From an uncultured bacterium (GTDB lineage: Bacteria > Patescibacteriota > Minisyncoccia > Phycocordibacterales > UBA1006): a DNA stretch of 5,725 nt. Position numbers and translations under genes: made by a program. Of the stretch, positions 1 through 5,705 are shown piece after piece; position 1 is the first letter of the stretch, and every line of letters starts with the position of its first letter. The notes beneath the pieces were generated by a model. That model was given only the letters and a program-made list of their open reading frames with translations, was not told the DNA's origin and did not search any database. The stretch lies in NCBI GenBank assembly GCA_937898165.1, contig CALDKO010000116.1:1-5725 (forward strand), in the 5' to 3' direction.

Positions 1-1356
1 GAATCAAAGATTTTTTCAGCCGACGCTACTAATTTTGATTCTGCAGATAATAAGAACACATCGCCTGTTTCGGTCGGAATGCCAGGAACTCTTCCTGTTT
101 TAAATAAAAAGGCTGTCGAGTTTGCGATTAAAACTGGTTTAGCTCTAGGATGTAATATCCGCAAAAAATCAGTTTTCTCTCGCAAAAATTATTTCTATCC
201 AGATATTCCAAAAGGTTATCAGATTTCACAGTACAAATACCCAATCGTATCAGGTGGGGAATTAAACGGTGTAAAAATTACTCGTATTCACCTGGAGGAA
301 GACACAGCAAACAGTAAACACGATCGTGGAGATTTCAGCCTGGTTGATTTTAACCGTGCTGGCGTGCCACTGATGGAATTGGTTACAGAACCAGTGATTC
401 ATGATGCAGATACTGCTATGAATTTTGGAAAAGAATTGCAGTTGTTACTTCGAACTCTTGGAGTGGCTCATGCAAACATGGAAAAAGGTGAGATGCGCGT
501 GGAATTAAACGTATCTGTTTCTGATAAACCAGATACGTTCGGAACAAAGGTAGAAGTTAAAAACCTCAACAGTTTTTCTGTTGTCGGAAAAGCTGCAGCA
601 TATGAAATCGATCGAATGATTTCCATGTATGAGGCAGGACGCGCAGATGAATTGGTTCAGGAAACACGAGGATGGGATGAAAACAAACAATCAACCTTTT
701 CACAGCGAAAAAAAGAAAACAGTAACGATTATCGATATTTCCCAGATCCAGATCTTCCAAAAATGTATTTGCATGACATGTTTGATTTAGAAAAAATGAA
801 ATCAGAATTACCTGAATTGCCATGGCAGAAACGGAAACGCTATGCTGATGATTACGGAATCAAAGCTGAAGATATTGAAAGTTATGTAACTGATATAAAA
901 CTTGGAACATTCTTTGAAGAGGTTGCAAACATATTAAATAACAAAGATGCAATCAAAACAGCATCAAATTACATTACTTCAGATTTGTTAGGATTACTTG
1001 CAAAAGATGATTCACTATCGTTTCCAAGTAAAGATAATTTTACAAAATTAATTCAAATGAATGTTGATAATAAGTTGAATTCACGAGGAACAAAAGATAT
1101 CCTTGCAATGATTGTAAAATCAGATTCTGACCCAGAAGAAATTGCAAATGAAAAAGGCCTTATACAAAAAAATGATCCAGAAGCATTGAAAGCAATTGCG
1201 CAAACTATCATTGATGCAAACCCAAACGTTGTAGCGGAATATAAAGGAGGAAAGGAATCGTCACTCATGTTTTTTGTAGGACAGATTATGAAAGAGACAA
1301 AGGGAAGTGGAAATCCTGCAATGATACAAGAAGTTTTGAAAGAATTATTGCAATAA
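1..1356 (+). CDS. gatB: Aspartyl/glutamyl-tRNA amidotransferase subunit B, 5'-partial
   Basis: GatB is the subunit of the cytosolic GatCAB complex that binds the mischarged tRNA. It activates Glu-tRNA(Gln) or Asp-tRNA(Asn) with ATP and amidates it with ammonia from GatA. The frame is open from base 1, so the true start lies upstream; by comparison with remembered GatB sequences about 17 residues are missing, and 451 are present. Visible family motifs are SKIF near the start, MPGTLPVLN (from residue 27), RKNYFYPDIPKGYQISQ, the HLEED segment (97-101), LVDFNRAGVPLMELVTEP, VEVKNLNSF and DYRYFPDPDLP. The C-terminal YqeY-like tRNA-binding tail ends with FFVGQIMKETKGSGNP. The N-terminal region has no cysteines where some GatBs carry a zinc knuckle; zinc-less GatBs are known. 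A hairpin terminator begins inside the TAA stop. Any gatC or gatA partner is off-window. The family call is very secure. Confidence 0.97.
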   Translation, partial: ESKIFSADATNFDSADNKNTSPVSVGMPGTLPVLNKKAVEFAIKTGLALGCNIRKKSVFSRKNYFYPDIPKGYQISQYKYPIVSGGELNGVKITRIHLEEDTANSKHDRGDFSLVDFNRAGVPLMELVTEPVIHDADTAMNFGKELQLLLRTLGVAHANMEKGEMRVELNVSVSDKPDTFGTKVEVKNLNSFSVVGKAAAYEIDRMISMYEAGRADELVQETRGWDENKQSTFSQRKKENSNDYRYFPDPDLPKMYLHDMFDLEKMKSELPELPWQKRKRYADDYGIKAEDIESYVTDIKLGTFFEEVANILNNKDAIKTASNYITSDLLGLLAKDDSLSFPSKDNFTKLIQMNVDNKLNSRGTKDILAMIVKSDSDPEEIANEKGLIQKNDPEALKAIAQTIIDANPNVVAEYKGGKESSLMFFVGQIMKETKGSGNPAMIQEVLKELLQ

Positions 1357-1380
1357 AAGACCTTTGAAAGGTCTTTTATT
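1355..1380 (+). terminator. Rho-independent terminator of gatB
   Basis: A perfect inverted repeat pairs AAAAGACCTTT (1355-1365) with AAAGGTCTTTT (1367-1377) around a central G, followed by TTATT. The left arm overlaps the last two bases of the gatB stop codon. GC pairs are few, so the stem is of moderate strength. It separates gatB transcription from the ATPase gene downstream. Confidence 0.8.
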
Positions 1381-1414
1381 GTGTATTTACAAAATAGAAA
1401 TAATAAGGTAAAGT
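1379..1414 (+). promoter_or_regulatory. Weak candidate promoter for the AAA_28-type gene
   Basis: The gatB terminator implies a separate promoter for the ATPase gene, but no strong one is visible. There are two overlapping weak candidates: TTGTGT (1379-1384) with TAATAA (1401-1406), spacer 16; and TTTACA (1386-1391) with TAAAGT (1409-1414), spacer 17. The second would give a leader of about nine bases, like that predicted for the gene at 2735. In DNA this AT-rich, either could be chance. Confidence 0.25.
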
Positions 1415-1429
1415 AAAGAAAAACAAAAA

Positions 1430-2062
1430 ATGAAAAAGAAATATATTATTCCAATTATTGTACTAACAGGTGGACCCTGTGGAGGTAAAACTACGGTATT
1501 ACAACGATTTATTAAACTGTTACGAAAAATGGGTTTTACACCCCTTGTTATCTCTGAAACAGCAACAATTATTATTGCCCGAGAGCAAAAGAAAAATATT
1601 GTTCTGACTAATTTAGAGAGACAGAGACAGATTGCGAAATATCAGATAGCTCAAGAGAAAAAATATCTGATGAAGGCAGAGAAACTTGTGGAACAAGGGA
1701 AGAAACCTGTAATCATATGTGATAGAGGACTCATTGATAATAAGGCGTATTGCACTGTTGAAGAATGGAAGATCCTTCAAAAAGAATTTCCTGCATTAAA
1801 AGATAAACATTTATTTAAGCGTTATCATGGAGGAATTTTCCTTGTTACAGCACCAAAACAATACTATAGAACTGATAATAATACATCTAGAAATGAAAGC
1901 ACACACAAACATGCAAAGAAAGTAGAGAGTGCAACACTATTGGTATATGAACAAATGTTGAATTTACACAGAATCAGAAACAATGGCGGGCGTGATAAAA
2001 AATTCCTTAAAGCTGAAACTGTATTAATTAATCACATTAAAAGACTTGATAATATCAAATAA
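1430..2062 (+). CDS. P-loop ATPase/kinase of the AAA_28 (NadR/Ttd14-type) family
   Basis: This 210-residue soluble protein has a P-loop NTPase fold. It shows a beta strand (IIPIIVLTG), Walker A GGPCGGKT (14-21), a SETAT segment (42-46) where the family often has PEAAT, and a Walker-B-like strand ending in CDRG (97-100) within VIICDRGLIDNKAYC. A lid-like segment, YRTDNNTSRNES, carries Arg154. This order matches the AAA_28 family, which includes the kinase half of NadR and the N-terminal part of eukaryotic Ttd14. The GGPCxGKTT wording is closer to Ttd14-like members than to NadR (GGESSGKST in E. coli). No CYTH or nucleotidyltransferase domain is fused. The substrate is unknown; phosphorylation of a nucleoside or other small molecule is possible. 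The ATG lies 13 residues before Walker A, as expected, but no Shine-Dalgarno precedes it (nearest AAGG at 1405-1408, too far). The gene converges on the NMN-adenylyltransferase-like gene and shares its terminator. The family call is strong; the function is open. Confidence 0.85.
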   Translation: MKKKYIIPIIVLTGGPCGGKTTVLQRFIKLLRKMGFTPLVISETATIIIAREQKKNIVLTNLERQRQIAKYQIAQEKKYLMKAEKLVEQGKKPVIICDRGLIDNKAYCTVEEWKILQKEFPALKDKHLFKRYHGGIFLVTAPKQYYRTDNNTSRNESTHKHAKKVESATLLVYEQMLNLHRIRNNGGRDKKFLKAETVLINHIKRLDNIK

Positions 2063-2065
2063 ATC

Positions 2066-2095
2066 AAAATGCTCTGAATTTTCAGAGCATTTTTT
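2066..2095. terminator. Bidirectional terminator between convergent genes
   Basis: A near-perfect hairpin pairs AAAATGCTCTGAA (2066-2078) with TTCAGAGCATTTT (2081-2093) around a two-base TT centre. The plus strand continues the T run to 2095, giving a good terminator for the ATPase gene. On the minus strand the same stem ends in TTTTGATTT, a usable U-rich tail for the convergent gene, whose stop codon is at 2098-2100. One hairpin therefore probably ends both transcripts. Confidence 0.85.
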
Positions 2096-2097
2096 AT

Positions 2098-2622
2098 TTA
2101 CACCTTTTTGAATTTTTCCCATTTTTCTGCAAACAAATTAATAATATCATTTGTAATGATGTTGTTAACTTTTCCTTCCAGATTTCTTCCAGAGATTAAA
2201 TCATCTCGGACTTCTGTTGCTGAAACTTTGGGAGTAGTCCCATCAAAACGATTACGGATAACACATTTTCGATCTCGTTCAAGGAAAAAGGAAATATCCT
2301 CTTCGCATCCTCCAAAAAATATTTGATCGTCGTATTGGTTATGTTTTCGTAAATGAATAATATCGTCTAGTGCTGCCATCCATTCATCATCATGGCCATA
2401 ATCAGGTAATCCTACCACAGTAATTTCTGGGTACAATTTTTGAATAAAATCTTTACGTTCATTGTATGAAAAAAAATGACGCAAACTTTGTGCAGTGTTT
2501 GAACTTCCGATAATAACTATTATATTTTCAATCCCAAATTGTTCAATCATGGTATTGATAACTGCCTCATGGCCAGCATGTACCGGATTGAATCGTCCAC
2601 AATATACTGCAAGTGTTTTCAT
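2098..2622 (-). CDS. NMN-adenylyltransferase-like nucleotidyltransferase (NadM/NadR type)
   Basis: This 174-residue soluble protein belongs to the HIGH-type cytidylyltransferase superfamily. The N-terminal beta strand leads into GRFNPVHAGH (residues 9-18), the GxFxPxHxGH nucleotide-binding motif with His15 and His18. VSATEVRDDL (133-142) fills the place of the C-terminal ISxTxxR ATP-phosphate motif. The middle part (IIVIIGSSNTAQS, FSYNERKDFI, LPDYGHDDEWMAALDDIIH, FFGGCEEDISFFLE) follows the layout I associate with NadM and bifunctional NadM-Nudix enzymes, which join NMN and ATP into NAD. The length suits a stand-alone domain; there is no Nudix or kinase extension. Other nucleotidyltransferase substrates cannot be excluded. 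The start is the ATG at 2620-2622, placed seven bases after a TATATA -10 box, so the mRNA is predicted to be leaderless. It is convergent with the AAA_28-type gene and divergent from the gene at 2735. Confidence 0.8.
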   Translation of the reverse strand: MKTLAVYCGRFNPVHAGHEAVINTMIEQFGIENIIVIIGSSNTAQSLRHFFSYNERKDFIQKLYPEITVVGLPDYGHDDEWMAALDDIIHLRKHNQYDDQIFFGGCEEDISFFLERDRKCVIRNRFDGTTPKVSATEVRDDLISGRNLEGKVNNIITNDIINLFAEKWEKFKKV

Positions 2623-2628
2623 AATACT

Positions 2629-2658
2629 TATATACTAAATTTAGACAGTATATGTCAA
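2629..2658 (-). promoter_or_regulatory. Sigma-70-type promoter giving a leaderless mRNA
   Basis: Read on the minus strand, a perfect TTGACA (2653-2658) is followed by an 18-base spacer and TATATA (2629-2634). The six bases AGTATT then separate the -10 box from the ATG. Standard spacing puts +1 on base 2622, the A of the start codon, so no 5' leader and no ribosome-binding site are expected. The match to consensus is unusually good; the start of transcription itself is inferred. Confidence 0.7.
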
Positions 2659-2678
2659 ATATTTAAAATAGACACTAT
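2642..2678. repeat. Candidate operator repeats upstream of the NMN-adenylyltransferase-like gene
   Basis: TAGACAGTAT (2642-2651) and TAGACACTAT (2669-2678) are direct repeats matching at 9 of 10 bases, 27 bases apart. The first lies in the spacer of the minus-strand promoter and the second lies upstream of its -35 box. TGTC (2653-2656) and GACA (2671-2674) also form a loose dyad. The positions would suit a regulator, but the region is very AT-rich and no known operator is recognised. Confidence 0.25.
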
Positions 2679-2688
2679 TAGTACCTAA

Positions 2689-2719
2689 TTGACTTTTTTA
2701 TAATTTATTATACTATAAT
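2689..2719 (+). promoter_or_regulatory. Sigma-70-type promoter for the gene at 2735
   Basis: TTGACT (2689-2694, one mismatch to consensus) and a perfect TATAAT (2714-2719) are separated by 19 bases, slightly long. The predicted +1 is near 2726, leaving a leader of about nine bases with no Shine-Dalgarno. Its -35 box is 30 bases from the -35 box of the oppositely directed promoter, so the two genes share one compact divergent control region. Confidence 0.6.
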
Positions 2720-2734
2720 TAAAAACTAAAACCA

Positions 2735-3205
2735 ATGGCAGATATACCTATTGTAAAGAAAAGAAAATTAACCGAGGACGGACGTAGAAAACGTCTGGAA
2801 CAGTGGCGAGATGCATTTACTGTGCTCAACAAAAACGGAGAACTCCATAAAGATTTTAAAATTATCTTATATTTTGAAAAAGAATTTCCATTACTGTATC
2901 ACAACTTAATCAGTAGCAAGATAAAACTTTCACCTAAATATAAGGTTAAAATCCTAATAATTAATCTACCGGTAGAGTTAAAAGTTGAATATCTTGCAGG
3001 GTGTACATGGGATAGAATGTTTTCAGACAAAGGTGCTGCGGGTGATGTTTTCTACAAAAATAACCCAAATGAATTTTGTCATCCAGATTCACAAAAATGG
3101 GAAGGGTTTTACGAGATTCTTTGGAATTATCGTGAAAAGAAAATAAAAGGAATTCCCTATATTCCAAGAGGGGTCCGCCGAAAAACAGAACAACTTAAGA
3201 AATAA
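2735..3205 (+). CDS. Hypothetical basic protein, family not recognised
   Basis: This is a 156-residue soluble protein with no signal peptide or membrane segment, and I do not recognise its family. Both ends are strongly basic: KKRKLTEDGRRKRLEQWR spans residues 8-25, and the tail from about 135 is rich in Lys and Arg. By my count 33 Lys/Arg face 20 Asp/Glu, a net charge near +13, which would suit nucleic-acid or ribosome binding, though this is only inference. The middle has alternating hydrophobic segments (FKIILYF, YKVKILIINLPVELKVEYL) and then a Trp- and Tyr-rich part (TWDRMF, WEGFYEILWNYREKK). The two cysteines (90 and 115) do not form a zinc motif. A consensus-like promoter and a strong terminator frame it as a single-gene unit, which supports it being a real gene. 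It precedes pheS, but the terminator argues against an operon. Confidence 0.7.
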   Translation: MADIPIVKKRKLTEDGRRKRLEQWRDAFTVLNKNGELHKDFKIILYFEKEFPLLYHNLISSKIKLSPKYKVKILIINLPVELKVEYLAGCTWDRMFSDKGAAGDVFYKNNPNEFCHPDSQKWEGFYEILWNYREKKIKGIPYIPRGVRRKTEQLKK

Positions 3206-3206
3206 C

Positions 3207-3233
3207 AAAAGCGAGCTTTGAGCTCGCTTTTTT
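3207..3233 (+). terminator. Strong Rho-independent terminator
   Basis: AAAAGCGAGCT (3207-3217) pairs perfectly with AGCTCGCTTTT (3221-3231) around a TTG loop, and the T run extends to 3233. The GC-rich inner stem and six consecutive Ts make this the best terminator in the window. It starts two bases after the TAA of the hypothetical gene and 26 bases before the pheS ATG, so pheS should have its own promoter; a TATATA at 3235-3240 could be its -10 box, without a convincing -35. Confidence 0.9.
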
Positions 3234-3258
3234 GTATATATTTGGTACCATCGTCTAT

Positions 3259-4005
3259 ATGAATAAAACTGAAGGGAAACTTCACCCTATAACTCAAATT
3301 ACCAACGACATGGTCCGTATTTTTGCCGATATGGGATTTTCTGTTGCCATGGGGCCAGAAATGGAGACTGAATGGAACAACTTTGACGCACTCAACGTTC
3401 CTGGTGACCATCCGGCGCGAGATATGCAGGATACATTCTGGATTAAAACTGATGGTAAGCCTGTAACCGATGAACTTGGACGAAGTTTACGTCCAGTAAT
3501 GCGAACACATACTTCACCAGTACAAATTCGTTATATGCAAGAATTTATAAATTCAGGAAAATCCCTTGATACTGATACTATTGCAATTATTGCACCAGGG
3601 AAAGTATTCCGAAACGAAGCAACTGATGCAACACACGAGGCACAATTTCATCAGATCGAAGGGTTGGTGGTTGGTAAAAATATTACCATGGGCGATCTGA
3701 AGGGAACATTGCTTGAATTTTTCAAGAGATTTATCGGGCCAGATGCTGAAATTCGCTTGCGACCAAGTTTCTTTCCGTTCGTAGAACCAGGACTCGAAGT
3801 TGATGTTCGTGTAGGTGATAAATTTATTGAAATGTTAGGTGCAGGATTGGTTCATCCAAATGTTCTAGAAAACGCTGGAATTGATTCTAAAAAATATTCC
3901 GGATTCGCATTTGGAATGGGAATTGATCGATTGGTAATTTTAAAAACCGGAATTACCGATGTTCGTTATTTATACCAAGGAGATCTCCGAATTAACCAGT
4001 TTTAA
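3259..4005 (+). CDS. pheS: Phenylalanyl-tRNA synthetase alpha subunit, lacking the N-terminal coiled coil
   Basis: PheS is the catalytic subunit of the class II (alpha-beta)2 synthetase that activates phenylalanine with ATP and charges tRNA(Phe). The whole catalytic core is present: KLHPITQ at 7-13, motif 1 around GPEMETEWNNFDALNVP.HPAR (32-54), THTSPVQ with His84 and Ser86 in the phenylalanine pocket, motif 2 KVFRNE (115-120) followed by FHQIEG (130-135), and motif 3 GFAFGMGIDRL (215-225). The protein is only 248 residues, against roughly 330-350 in typical bacteria. It begins where the core begins, so the N-terminal tRNA-binding coiled coil is absent. The start is ATG 3259. An in-frame TTG at 3232 would start inside the preceding terminator and is rejected. 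There is no Shine-Dalgarno. A short insert (about 62-80) precedes the THTSP motif compared with E. coli. A VOC gene follows after 3 bases, then pheT. Catalytic identity is certain. Confidence 0.96.
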   Translation: MNKTEGKLHPITQITNDMVRIFADMGFSVAMGPEMETEWNNFDALNVPGDHPARDMQDTFWIKTDGKPVTDELGRSLRPVMRTHTSPVQIRYMQEFINSGKSLDTDTIAIIAPGKVFRNEATDATHEAQFHQIEGLVVGKNITMGDLKGTLLEFFKRFIGPDAEIRLRPSFFPFVEPGLEVDVRVGDKFIEMLGAGLVHPNVLENAGIDSKKYSGFAFGMGIDRLVILKTGITDVRYLYQGDLRINQF

Positions 4006-4008
4006 TAT

Positions 4009-4431
4009 ATGAAAAGTATTGGAATTGATCACATTGAAATAAATGTTTCAAATCTTCAAAAATCTGAATTATTTTATGATTATATTTTACTTAATTTAGG
4101 ATATAAAAAACATTTAAATTTAGGGGAAGATATTAGAGGATGGTATAATTCTGAAACTAAACACGGAAGCATTTTTATCGTACAAACAGAACAAAACTTT
4201 ATAGATAAAGTTTTCCATCGTAAAACCGTAGGTATAAATCACATTGCTATCAGAGTTAGTACTAAAACCGAAGTTGATGAATTTTATAATTTATTCTTAA
4301 AAAAATCTGAAATATCAATATTATATGATGGACCGAAGGAATATCCAGAATATCATGATGATTATTATGCGGTTTTCTTTGAAGATCCTGATCGAATAAA
4401 AATCGAAGTAATGCATTTAAATCTTAATTAA
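4009..4431 (+). CDS. VOC (glyoxalase/bleomycin-resistance/dioxygenase) superfamily protein
   Basis: This 140-residue soluble protein has two beta-alpha-beta-beta-beta modules. Module 1 opens with GIDHIEINVSNLQKSELFYDYIL (His8) and closes with GSIFIVQTE (53-61). Module 2 opens with GINHIAIRVSTKTEVDEFYNLFL (His78) and closes with EYPEYHDDYYAVFFEDPDRIKIEVMH (111-136, Glu133). His8, His78, Glu133 and perhaps Glu61 sit where the family binds a divalent metal. The usual DPDG turn is DPDR here. Members include glyoxalase I, fosfomycin-resistance enzymes and extradiol dioxygenases; the substrate cannot be read from sequence. The gene is squeezed between pheS (3-base gap) and pheT (1-base gap), so it is almost certainly co-transcribed with them. 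It has no Shine-Dalgarno. By hand count it is about 25% GC (107 of 423 bases) against about 40% for pheS (298 of 747), suggesting later insertion into the operon or relaxed selection. Confidence 0.85.
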   Translation: MKSIGIDHIEINVSNLQKSELFYDYILLNLGYKKHLNLGEDIRGWYNSETKHGSIFIVQTEQNFIDKVFHRKTVGINHIAIRVSTKTEVDEFYNLFLKKSEISILYDGPKEYPEYHDDYYAVFFEDPDRIKIEVMHLNLN

Positions 4432-4432
4432 T

Positions 4433-5705
4433 ATGAAAATATCTTATAACTGGCTACAATCATATATCGCCGAAACTCTTCCAGAGCCGGACAAACTTGC
4501 CGAGAAAATAATCTTTGGTGCTTTTGAAGTGGAGGAAATAGAACAGATTGGAAATGATACTGTTTTTGAAATAAAAGTGTTACCTGATCGTGCGCACGAC
4601 TGCCAATCACACTACGGAATGGCACACGAGGTTGCAGGATTGCTTGGATTAACTTTTAAAGACACGAACGAATATTTCAAACCAATTGATGGATCTTCTA
4701 CTGATTTGAAAATTGATATTCAAACAAACCTATGTCGACGATACATGGGACGCATTATTCGTGGTGTAAAAATCGGATCAAGTCCTGATTGGGTAAAAAA
4801 TTACCTGGAAGCAATAGGGCAGCGATCAATCAATAATATTGTTGATGCGACAAATCTTGTCATGTTTGATGTTGGACAGCCAACACACGCTTTTGATGCG
4901 AAAAAAATATTTGGAAACAAAATAGTAATCGCGGCAGTAGATCAGGAAACAAATGTTCCAATTCTTTCTGGTGAATCAAAACAGCTACAAGCAGGCGAAA
5001 TGGTCATCATGGATGAAAAAAATATTCTAGCCATTGCAGGAGTAAAAGGCGGAACAAAGGCGGAAGTTGATGAAAATACAACTGATATTTTAATTGAAGT
5101 TGCAAACTTTGATCCTGTTTCTGTGCGGAAAACTGCGCGACGATTGAATATTCTAACTGATTCTGCAAAACGTTTTGAAAATGAACTCACGCCTGAACGT
5201 GCAGACCTCGCTATGCGTGAATTGTCTGCACTGATCATGGAAATGTGCCCTGATGCAACATTTGAAGAAGTTGTTGATATGTACCCAAATCCGGTTACAC
5301 AAGGTCACGTACAGTTCAGTATTGATTATATAAACAAAAGACTCGGCACAGAAATGTCATCTCAAATAATTGCAGAGATTCTGACAAGTTACAATTATGA
5401 ATTTGCAGAAGGTTCAGGTGTTTTTACAGTTGCAATTCCATTTGAACGAATCGATATAACAGGACCACACGATATGATCGAGGAAATTGGTCGTGCGTAT
5501 GGATATAATAATATTCCTGCAACACTTCCAAAACTAACAACGGCACCAGAAATTAATCCTGAATTTGCCAAAATATGTGCAATCAAATCTGATTTAATCT
5601 CAAAAGGATATCACGAGATAATGAATTACACTTTTGTTAAAAAGGGTGATTACGAGGTCGCACGTGGAGCGGTCGGAAAATCTGCGCTTCGAAAGAATCT
5701 GACAG
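4433..5705 (+). CDS. pheT: Phenylalanyl-tRNA synthetase beta subunit, 3'-partial, lacking the EMAP/OB tRNA-binding domain
   Basis: PheT is the non-catalytic subunit that completes PheRS and hydrolyses mischarged Tyr-tRNA(Phe). The frame opens at ATG 4433, one base after the VOC stop codon, and runs off the contig; 424 codons are genomic before the adapter at 5706 (the frame stays open to 5725). The N-terminal B1 fold is MKISYNWLQSYI through AFEVEEIE (30-37) and passes straight into NDTVFEIKVLPDRAHDC (41-57). In E. coli PheT about 110 residues of EMAP/OB tRNA-binding domain (B2) lie at this point; here they are missing. The B3/B4 editing module is intact, with His152 in PTHAFD, Glu222 in LIEVANF and Thr242 in LTDSAKRFE. 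The B5 domain ends with RIDITGPHDMIEEIGRAYGYNNIP (339-362), and the catalytic-like B6/B7 core begins near 377. The rest of B6/B7 and the C-terminal anticodon-binding domain, if present, are off-window. Confidence 0.94.

Noticed and set aside
505..823. Minus-strand open frames of 61 and 85 codons inside gatB.
   Set aside because: They lie opposite highly conserved GatB motifs and have no promoter, no ribosome-binding site and no recognisable product.
2108..2326. A plus-strand 72-codon open frame opposite the NMN-adenylyltransferase-like gene.
   Set aside because: It lies opposite the conserved VSATEVR region of the real minus-strand gene and starts right after a terminator with no promoter.
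3232..3258. A nine-codon N-terminal extension of PheS from a TTG codon at 3232.
   Set aside because: The TTG lies in the T run of the upstream terminator, the extra residues (MYIFGTIVY) match nothing in PheS, and ATG 3259 puts the start at the edge of the conserved core.
3206..4005. PheS shortened by a frameshift or assembly error.
   Set aside because: Upstream there are only 53 bases, with a perfect terminator and an unrelated gene's stop, so no coiled-coil remnant can be present in any frame. PheT is reduced in a parallel way.
4009..4431. The VOC gene as a fosfomycin- or bleomycin-resistance determinant.
   Set aside because: Only the superfamily fold and metal-ligand positions are visible. 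Nothing indicates antibiotic binding, and the context is a housekeeping operon.
4428..5586. Minus-strand open frames of 63 to 98 codons across pheT.
   Set aside because: These are shadows of the plus-strand pheT frame, which carries recognisable B1, B3/B4 and B5 motifs throughout.
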